Shown here: positions 58,665 to 64,000 of the stretch, piece after piece
Layout: every line of letters begins with the position of its first letter
How positions within the stretch are numbered: position 1 is the first letter of the stretch
Source: Streptomyces sp. DH24
GTDB taxonomy: Bacteria; Actinomycetota; Actinomycetes; Streptomycetales; Streptomycetaceae
Length of the DNA stretch: 64,000 nucleotides
Reading direction: 5' to 3'
Assembly: GCF_029813775.1 (NCBI RefSeq)
Contig: NZ_JARVKW010000010.1
Location: 62,001-126,000 of the forward strand
Notes under the pieces: generated by a model
Databases searched by the model: none
What the model saw: only the letters and a program-made list of their open reading frames with translations
Told to the model about the DNA's origin: nothing
Made by a program: the position numbers and the translations under genes

Positions 58665-58742
58665 GCCTGCGGCGGCCTGTGCGGGGTTGGTGGTGGCGGG
58701 TGCGACGCCTGCGGCGGCCTGTGCGGGTTCGGTGGTGGCGTG
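58665..58742. repeat. Direct repeat (42-bp period) in a 720-bp gene-free stretch
   Basis: GCCTGCGGCGGCCTGTGCGG starts at 58665 and again at 58707, each followed by a TTGGTGGTGGC or TTCGGTGGTGGC tail. The stretch 58622-59344 has no convincing gene; this repeat and the pair at 58961-59205 fill much of it. Confidence 0.7.
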
Positions 58743-58960
58743 CGTCGCGCTGTCGGTTCGGTGGGTGGGTCGGGGCCGCGCCGGGGGGTGTCCGTCCTCG
58801 GAACGGCGCGGAATCGGTCACTTGAAAACGTCCTGGCGTTGACGCGCCAACCGCTGCGGGCGGACACCCCCCGACACGTCCCCTTCTCGCCGTACGCGAC
58901 TGCGGCCCGGTGGCCCATCCCGCGCAGGTGACGGGCAGCGGGCGGCTACGGACCACCCAG

Positions 58961-59205
58961 CCGCGGGCAGTCGTGCCGCTGGGGCGGCACGGTGGGCGCG
59001 GGCGGCAACCCGATAGCGCCGGGCCGCGCGACCAACCTCGCGGTCACGCCAACGCCGGGCAACCGGACAACGCCGGACAGCCGAGCGGCGGGCAGCGGGG
59101 CGGCGGCACGTCGCAAGCCGCGGGCATGCGTGCCGCCCGGGGCGGCACGGGTGGGCGCGGGCGGCAACCCCGTGGCGCCGGGCCGCGCAACGCCCCCGCG
59201 GTCAC
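58961..59205. repeat. Two 87-88-bp direct repeats
   Basis: Copies at 58961-59047 and 59118-59205 start CCGCGGGCA and end CGCGGTCAC, sharing the core GGCGGCACGGTGGGCGCGGG with small changes. Part of the first copy is identical to 47174-47197. Confidence 0.75.
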
Positions 59206-59344
59206 CGCGACGCCGGGTCGCAGGGCGACGCCCGTCACCGTCGCGCCGCCGGTCACCGCGACCCCGGTCGCCGTCGTGCCCGCCGTACACGAAGGCCGCA
59301 CCCCACGTCCAAGGGCACGGCCTCCGCCGTACGCAACGACCCGG

Positions 59345-59764
59345 TCAGACCAGCGTCACGCTGACGTCACCCCGCGTCGCCTTCGAGTACGGGCAGACCT
59401 CGTGCGCCTTCTTCAGAAGCGCCCGCGCGGTCCCCGCGTCCACGTTCGGAATCTCCGCCGAGATGGCGACGACCAGGCCGAACCCGTCCTCGTTCTTGCC
59501 GATCCCGACCTTCGCGGTGACCGTCGCCCCGGAGACGTCGGCCCCCTCCTGGCGGGCGACGACCCCCAGCGCGCTCTGGAAGCACGCGCTGTAGCCGGCG
59601 GCGAACAACTGCTCCGGATTGGTGCCGGTGCCGCTGCCGCCCATCTCCTTGGGCGGGTTCACGACCACGTCGAGCTTGCCGTCATCGGTGGCCACCCGGC
59701 CGTCGCGACCGTTCTCGGCGGTCGCCACGGCGGTGTACAGGACGTCGGACTGCTGGATGGGCAT
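59345..59764 (-). CDS. ohr: Organic hydroperoxide resistance protein (Ohr/OsmC family)
   Basis: Cytoplasmic thiol peroxidase of 139 residues that reduces organic hydroperoxides. Family marks are the first reactive Cys in AAGYSACFQSALGVVA, the second in AHEVCPYSKATRGDV, the start VLYTAVATAENGRDG and PKEMGGSGTGTNPEQLFA. The ATG has GGAGGAA. A MarR gene lies nearby at 60954, but the reductase gene is between them. Confidence 0.95.
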   Translation of the reverse strand: MPIQQSDVLYTAVATAENGRDGRVATDDGKLDVVVNPPKEMGGSGTGTNPEQLFAAGYSACFQSALGVVARQEGADVSGATVTAKVGIGKNEDGFGLVVAISAEIPNVDAGTARALLKKAHEVCPYSKATRGDVSVTLV

Positions 59765-59866
59765 ACGGTGCGTTCCTCCTCGTTCCGCCGCGACTCGCGC
59801 CCACGATCGCGGCGGGTTCGGAAAGAAGTTACCGTATTGCGGAAATATGAAGAAGGGGGAGTGGCG

Positions 59867-60865
59867 TCAGAGTTTGACGATCATCTTTCCCGTGTTGTCG
59901 CCGCGCAGGACCCCGAGGAACGCCTCCAGGTTGTTCTCGATGCCCTCGACCACCGTCTCGCGGTACTTCAGCTCGCCCGAGGCGACCCACGGGCCGACCT
60001 CCGCCACGAACTGCGGCTGCAGGTCGTAGTGGTCGCCGACCAGGAAGCCCTCGATGCGGCCGCGCGTCTGGATCAGCCGGGCGAGGTTGCGCGGTCCGGG
60101 CGCGGGCTCGGTGTTGTTGTAGACCGAGATCATGCCGCAGACGGCGATGCGCCCGTCGCGGTTGAGGCGGCCGATCGCGGCCTCCAGATGGTCGCCGCCG
60201 ACGTTGTCGAAGTAGACGTCGATGCCGTCCGGCGCCGCCGCCTTGAGCTGCTCGTGCACCGGGCCCGCCTTGTAGTTGAAGGCGGCGTCGAAGCCGTACT
60301 CCTCGACCAGCAGCCTGACCTTCTCGTCCGAGCCCGCCGACCCGATGACGCGGGAGGCCCCCTTCAGCTTCGCGATCTGGCCGACCTGGCTGCCGACCGC
60401 CCCGGCCGCGCCGGACACGAACACCGCGTCGCCCTCCTTGAAGGACGCGGTGCGCAGCAGACCCGCGTAGGCCGTCAGACCGGTCATGCCGAGGACGCCG
60501 AGATACGTCGACAGCGGCGCGGCCTCCGGGTCCACCTTCACGGCGTTCTTCGCGTCCACCGCCGCGTACTCGCGCCAGCCGAAGAAGTGCAGGACGTGGT
60601 CGCCGACGGCGATGCCCTCCGCGTTCGACGCGACGACCTCGCCGACCGCGCCGCCCTGCATCACCTTGCCGAGCTCGAAGGGGGCCACGTACGACTTCGC
60701 GGCGCTCATGCGACCGCGCATGTACGGGTCCACGGAGAGGTACCTGTTCCGGACCAGGACCTGGCCCTCGCCGGGCGCCGGGACCTCCGCCTCGACCAGG
60801 GCGAAGTCCTCGGGCTTCGGCCAGCCCACCGGGCGGCTGAGCAGGTGCCATTCGCGGTTGATCAT
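59867..60865 (-). CDS. NADP-dependent medium-chain reductase (CurA/prostaglandin-reductase-like)
   Basis: Zinc-free MDR enzyme of 332 residues that would reduce alpha,beta-unsaturated carbonyls. Motifs: YLSVDPYMRGRM, YLGVLGMTGLTAYAGL, VFVSGAAGAVGSQVGQIAKL (NADP site), VYFDNVGGDHLEAAIGRLN and GRIEGFLVGDHY. It is divergent from a MarR gene, and palindromes sit on its promoter. The ATG has a GAGAGG site. Confidence 0.93.
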   Translation of the reverse strand: MINREWHLLSRPVGWPKPEDFALVEAEVPAPGEGQVLVRNRYLSVDPYMRGRMSAAKSYVAPFELGKVMQGGAVGEVVASNAEGIAVGDHVLHFFGWREYAAVDAKNAVKVDPEAAPLSTYLGVLGMTGLTAYAGLLRTASFKEGDAVFVSGAAGAVGSQVGQIAKLKGASRVIGSAGSDEKVRLLVEEYGFDAAFNYKAGPVHEQLKAAAPDGIDVYFDNVGGDHLEAAIGRLNRDGRIAVCGMISVYNNTEPAPGPRNLARLIQTRGRIEGFLVGDHYDLQPQFVAEVGPWVASGELKYRETVVEGIENNLEAFLGVLRGDNTGKMIVKL

Positions 60866-60885
60866 GACCAGACCTCTCGATTTAC

Positions 60886-60931
60886 TTCAGTATCTGAAAC
60901 AACAATGCGCCTGAATATTTCATGGTGTCAA
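60886..60931. promoter_or_regulatory. Divergent promoter with two palindromic MarR operators
   Basis: On the minus strand TTGACA (60931-60926), 18 bp, CATTGT (60907-60902) reads toward the reductase. Palindrome TGAATATTTCA (60912-60922) lies in the spacer and TTCAGTATCTGAA (60886-60898) at the expected start. Both share a TTCA/TGAA half. On the plus strand TACGAT at 60941 is only 7 bp before the marR ATG, which suggests a leaderless transcript. Confidence 0.7.
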
Positions 60932-60953
60932 GTAACTGGGTACGATGTGAGCC

Positions 60954-61412
60954 ATGGCCACACCGCACAAGCCCCGCCGCCCAGACGCCCTGACGATGGA
61001 AGTCGTCGAGCTCATCGGCGAGGTCGTGTCCCGCTACCACGCGGACTACGAGGAGGCCGCCGCCGGCCACGCGCTCACCGGCGCCCAGGCGAAACTGCTG
61101 AGCCTGCTGTCGCTGGAGCCGCTGCCGATGCGCAAGCTGGCCCAGCAGCTGAAGTGCGAGCCGTCCAACGTGACCGGCATCGTCGACCGCCTGGAGGCCC
61201 GCGGCCTGGTGGAGCGCCGGCCCGCCCCCGCCGACCGCCGCGTGAAGGTCGCCGCGGCCACGGAGGAGGGCCGCCGCGTCGCCCGCAGCCTGCGCGAATC
61301 CCTGCGCTTCGCCCGCGAGCCGCTCGCCGCCCTCTCGGACGACGAGCGCGTGTCACTGCGGGACGCGCTGCGCCGGATGCTGGGGGAGGACGAGCACCCC
61401 GGCCACCCGTGA
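60954..61412 (+). CDS. MarR-family transcriptional regulator
   Basis: Regulator of 152 residues. Winged helix: LTGAQAKLLSLLSLEPLPMR, CEPSNVTGIVDRLEARGLVE, wing PADRRVKVAAAT. Expected to repress the divergent reductase gene through the palindromes at 60886 and 60912. No Cys in the N-terminal position typical of OhrR is seen, so a non-peroxide ligand is more likely. Confidence 0.9.
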   Translation: MATPHKPRRPDALTMEVVELIGEVVSRYHADYEEAAAGHALTGAQAKLLSLLSLEPLPMRKLAQQLKCEPSNVTGIVDRLEARGLVERRPAPADRRVKVAAATEEGRRVARSLRESLRFAREPLAALSDDERVSLRDALRRMLGEDEHPGHP

Positions 61413-61446
61413 CCGGCGGGCCGCCCGCCCTCGGTATGGTTCCCCC

Positions 61447-62244
61447 ATGCGCGATCTTGGGGTGGGTTTCGGGTATCTGCTGAGGGGCCAGCGCTGGGTG
61501 GCCCGGCACGGCAGGCAGTACGGCTTCGGGCTGTTGCCCGGCCTCATCACGCTCGTCCTGTACGCGGCGGCGCTCGTGTCCCTGGCCCTGTGGGGCGAGG
61601 ACCTCGTCGGCTGGGCGACGCCCTTCGCCGACGACTGGTCGAGCCCGTGGCAGGGCCTGTTCCGCGGCTTCCTGACCGCCGTCCTCTTCGTCCTCGCCCT
61701 GCTGCTGTCCGTCGTCACCTTCACCGCTGTCACGCTCCTGATCGGCCAGCCCTTCTACGAGAGCCTCTCCGAGCGGGTCGACCGCGACGTCTCCCCGGAC
61801 GGCACCGCCCCCGAGTCGAACCTGCCGCTGTGGCGCGAGCTGTGGATCTCCGGCCGCGACAGCCTGCGCGTCGTCGTCCGCGCCGCCGCGTGGGGCGTGC
61901 TGCTGTTCGCGCTGGGCTTCGTCCCCGTCCTCGGCCAGACGGTCGTCCCGGTACTCGCCTTCGTCGTCACCGGCTTCTTCCTCACCGAGGAACTCGCCGC
62001 CGTCGCCCTCCAGCGCCGCGGTGTCGAACTGCGCGACCGCCTCACGCTCCTGCGTTCCCGCAAGGCCCTGATCTGGGGCTTCGGCACGCCCCTCGCGGTC
62101 GCCTTCCTGGTGCCGTTCGTCGCGGTGTTCCTGATGCCGGGCGCGGTCGCGGGCGCCACGCTCCTCGCCCGCGACCTGAGGGGCGAGGAGACCGAGGAGG
62201 ACGGCACCAGGGCGCGGGCGAAGGAGGACGGCGCCACCTGCTGA
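61447..62244 (+). CDS. EI24-domain membrane protein
   Basis: Membrane protein of 265 residues with four or five hydrophobic segments (FGLLPGLITLVLYAAALVSL, FLTAVLFVLALLLSVVTFTA, AAWGVLLFALGFVPVLGQTV). The family signature IGQPFYESLSERVDRDV is clear and the layout matches EI24/CysZ-like proteins. The ATG has no ribosome site but TATGGT lies 7-12 bp upstream, so the mRNA may be leaderless. The C-terminus runs into the tandem repeats. Confidence 0.85.
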   Translation: MRDLGVGFGYLLRGQRWVARHGRQYGFGLLPGLITLVLYAAALVSLALWGEDLVGWATPFADDWSSPWQGLFRGFLTAVLFVLALLLSVVTFTAVTLLIGQPFYESLSERVDRDVSPDGTAPESNLPLWRELWISGRDSLRVVVRAAAWGVLLFALGFVPVLGQTVVPVLAFVVTGFFLTEELAAVALQRRGVELRDRLTLLRSRKALIWGFGTPLAVAFLVPFVAVFLMPGAVAGATLLARDLRGEETEEDGTRARAKEDGATC

Positions 62245-62475
62245 CCGGGACCGCCGTCGCCGCCCCGGCCGACTCGGGCGTGGGCCTCGCGTGCGCCGCT
62301 CGGTGACCGGACCGTCGTAGCCGTCCCGGCCGGCCTGGGCGTCAGCCTCGCGTGCGCCGCCTGCTGACCGGGACCGCCGTCGCCGCCCCCGGTCGGCTCG
62401 GGCGTCAGCCTTCCGTGCGCCGCCCGGTGGCCCAACCGCCGTAGCCGCCCCGGCGTCAGCCTCGCGTGCGCGTCG
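62231..62475. repeat. About four tandem copies of a 60-64-bp GC-rich repeat spanning two gene ends
   Basis: Copies begin near 62231, 62293, 62354 and 62418, each with GCGCC followed by an ACCG-rich CCGCCGTCGCCGCCCC-like stretch and ending CGTCAGCCTCGCGTG. The first enters the end of the EI24 gene and the last the end of the convergent peptidase-like gene. No separate gene fits in the 211-bp gap. Confidence 0.75.
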
Positions 62476-63730
62476 GGTCGCCCGCTTCCGTGGCCACCAC
62501 CAGGATCGAGCGCACCTGCGCGACGATGTCCAGCCGGTTGCGCACGAACTCCGGGTCCGTGACCGCGCCGGTCGCCGGATCGGTGTTGCCCGCGCCGAAC
62601 TGCAGCACCGGCGTGTGCACATGGCCGCCCGGCAGCACCGCGCCCAGCCCGAGCCGGTCCCGCAGCAGCGTCGCCCGGTAGGCGATCTCGTTGGACAGGT
62701 AGTCACCGCCGCCCCCGGCCCGCGCGGCCGACCCCGGCGTGGGCCCGTCCGGCCGCACCACCGGCTGTGTGCCGCCCGCCGGTATCTCCGTCACGCTCGT
62801 GTTGTCGTAGACGGGGAAGCGGCCGGTCTCCGCGTCCGTGACGGCCCCGTACGGCAGGGTCGTCGTCGTCCACTGCGGCTGGGAGGCCGGGTCGGCGACC
62901 GGGACCGTGCCGGTGGACGAGGCGTTCTCGTTGTCCGGGAAGCCGCCCCGCCAGGCGCCGTTGGTCCGCTCCACGTCGAAGCGGCCGACCCGGCCCTGGC
63001 TCACCGTCGTGAACAGGTCGACCTCCGGCAGATGGGGCCGCAGCGCCCGCTCCACCGCGCCGTCCGCGAAGTCCCGCCAGCGCACCGGGAACACGGCCGT
63101 CTCGACGCGCGCCGGGCCGTCCGCCGTCTCGATCACCGTGCCGTCGAGGGCCAGCGCCGTGGCCCCGGACGGGTTGGAGATCCGGATGTCCCGGTCCAGC
63201 GTGAACGGGTCGAACCCGGTCAGGAGGACCCGCCTGATGCCGTCGCCGTGCGGGTAGCGGATCGCGGTCTGGCCGCGCGAGGTCCGCTCCAGCTTGTCCA
63301 GCAGACCGGCCCGCTGCGCCTCGGTCAGCGCGAACTCCGGCTGCCAGGTGCGCACTTCGCGGGTCATGGCCAGCCGCGCCCAGTACAGCGGCCGGTCGTC
63401 GTCCCGGCTCAGGTCACCGCCCGCCGGACCCCGCCCCTGCACCCGGTCGACCGCCCGCCGCCACAGCGCCGAGCCCTCCCGTACGACGACCCGGCAAGCC
63501 TCGGCGGGGGAGCGGGCCGCGTCGAGCTTCCGGGCGAACTCCGCGGCCACGGCGTCGAATCCGGACCGCCGCAGGATCTCCCGGGGCACGTCCTTGTCGA
63601 GCCGCTGTTCCTCGACGGTCGGCGCGGACGCGGCGGGCGTCCCGGCCGCGCCCGCCGTCGCGGGGGTGGTGGCGAGCCCCGCCACCAGGGTCAGTCCGAG
63701 AACGCCGATCCGAACACGTAGGGAAGCCAA
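62456..63730 (-). CDS. Secreted pyroglutamyl-peptidase-like protein with Ser in place of the catalytic Cys
   Basis: Exported protein of 424 residues with a signal peptide (IGVLGLTLVAGLATTPATAG). Residues from about 165 resemble peptidase C15: VLLTGFDPF and NPSG, then GGFPDNENASSTG and GGDYLSNEIAYRATLL. The last motif is usually AGTYVCN, and the Cys is Ser here (codon 62693-62695). The N-terminal 140 residues are unassigned. The start is probably the TTG at 63730 behind GGAAGGA; it is uncertain. Confidence 0.72.
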   Translation of the reverse strand: MASLRVRIGVLGLTLVAGLATTPATAGAAGTPAASAPTVEEQRLDKDVPREILRRSGFDAVAAEFARKLDAARSPAEACRVVVREGSALWRRAVDRVQGRGPAGGDLSRDDDRPLYWARLAMTREVRTWQPEFALTEAQRAGLLDKLERTSRGQTAIRYPHGDGIRRVLLTGFDPFTLDRDIRISNPSGATALALDGTVIETADGPARVETAVFPVRWRDFADGAVERALRPHLPEVDLFTTVSQGRVGRFDVERTNGAWRGGFPDNENASSTGTVPVADPASQPQWTTTTLPYGAVTDAETGRFPVYDNTSVTEIPAGGTQPVVRPDGPTPGSAARAGGGGDYLSNEIAYRATLLRDRLGLGAVLPGGHVHTPVLQFGAGNTDPATGAVTDPEFVRNRLDIVAQVRSILVVATEAGDPTRTRG

Positions 63731-63906
63731 GGCAGTCCAGGTCCTTCCGTCGTCGCCGTGCGGTGCGTGGCACCGGAGGGCCGCAGTATGCGCGACGGAA
63801 GGGACGCGCGCCACGGTGTGTGGCGTCCGGTCGCGTCCGGACGGCCGTGCTCCGCGGGCGGCGGTCCGGCCGCCGGGAGGCCATGTCGTCCTGCCCGCCG
63901 GGGAGT

Positions 63907-64000
63907 TCAGCGGTCGGAACGCTCGCCCAGCAGGGTCAGGAAGTCGCGGAAGGCACCCGGCATGTCCACCGACTCCGGGTCCAACAGCCACTGGTACTGC
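63907..64000 (-). CDS. C-terminal end of a probable TetR-family regulator (runs off the window)
   Basis: Only 30 codons are present, ending LLGERSDR before TGA. The stretch QYQWLLDPESVDMPGAFRDF is typical of the last helix of some Streptomyces TetR regulators. The DNA-binding part lies outside the window. Confidence 0.5.
   Translation of the reverse strand, partial: QYQWLLDPESVDMPGAFRDFLTLLGERSDR

Noticed and set aside
58622..59344. Several short open frames in the gap after the zinc-ribbon gene
   Set aside because: They are Arg/Gly-rich, repeat-derived, overlap each other on both strands and have no ribosome sites.

Overview
The window is very GC-rich, with strong third-codon GC bias, many ATGA/GTGA gene overlaps, frequent GTG starts, GGAGG-type ribosome sites and Streptomyces family signatures (DUF397/XRE pairs, ANTAR, MEDS, SAV_2336-like, SCO2400-like, MAB_1171c-like proteins). 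I read it as Streptomyces chromosome, probably an arm-proximal carbohydrate-use region. No rRNA, tRNA, CRISPR array or insertion sequence was seen.

Layout. 1-960: the start of a glyceraldehyde-3-phosphate dehydrogenase gene, divergent from a MarR regulator. 1.1-8.7 kb: a beta-glucoside locus with a Gfo/Idh/MocA oxidoreductase, a GH1 beta-glucosidase, two ABC permeases, a lipoprotein and a divergent LacI regulator. Three near-identical 14-bp operators tie the oxidoreductase to the transporter. 8.9-13.7 kb: stress-type signalling proteins (STAS-ANTAR; MEDS-HATPase with a sigma-B-like promoter) and an MreB-like gene followed by a histidine kinase whose catalytic domain is decayed. 13.8-22.0 kb: a four-gene Trypco1 / trypsin-VMAP / MoxR ATPase / giant effector cassette of the NTP-dependent conflict-system type. 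The 1,620-residue effector combines a vWA-like region, a pseudokinase, a SARP/BTAD region and a HAD-like domain that has lost its key aspartates. 22.1-28.7 kb: a carboxyltransferase with malonyl-CoA synthetase (MatB), an ATP-grasp protein, a hypothetical protein and a TerD protein fused to a putative PD-(D/E)XK nuclease.

28.9-57.5 kb is mostly one arabinan/arabinose-type catabolic province. An IclR regulator is co-transcribed with an SMP-30-type lactonase. There is an oligosaccharide importer with GH43 and GH51 enzymes, two secreted GH43 enzymes, a secreted aldose 1-epimerase, a monosaccharide ABC importer, a TIM-barrel-like protein, a zinc alcohol dehydrogenase and an enolase-superfamily sugar-acid dehydratase. 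Several promoters here carry a shared 16-bp element, GTTCG-N6-CGAAC, in pairs exactly 19 bp apart, just downstream of the -10 box. I infer that the IclR protein controls all of them. Interrupting the province are an ImmA/IrrE - MAB_1171c - FAD oxidoreductase operon, a GH35 gene lacking its catalytic segment, a WhiJ-type XRE/DUF397/HATPase set and an aminotransferase.

57.7-64 kb: a zinc-ribbon membrane protein, repeat-rich non-coding DNA, Ohr, a medium-chain reductase divergent from a MarR regulator with clear palindromic operators, an EI24 membrane protein, a secreted pyroglutamyl-peptidase-like protein with Cys replaced by Ser, and the end of a probable TetR regulator.
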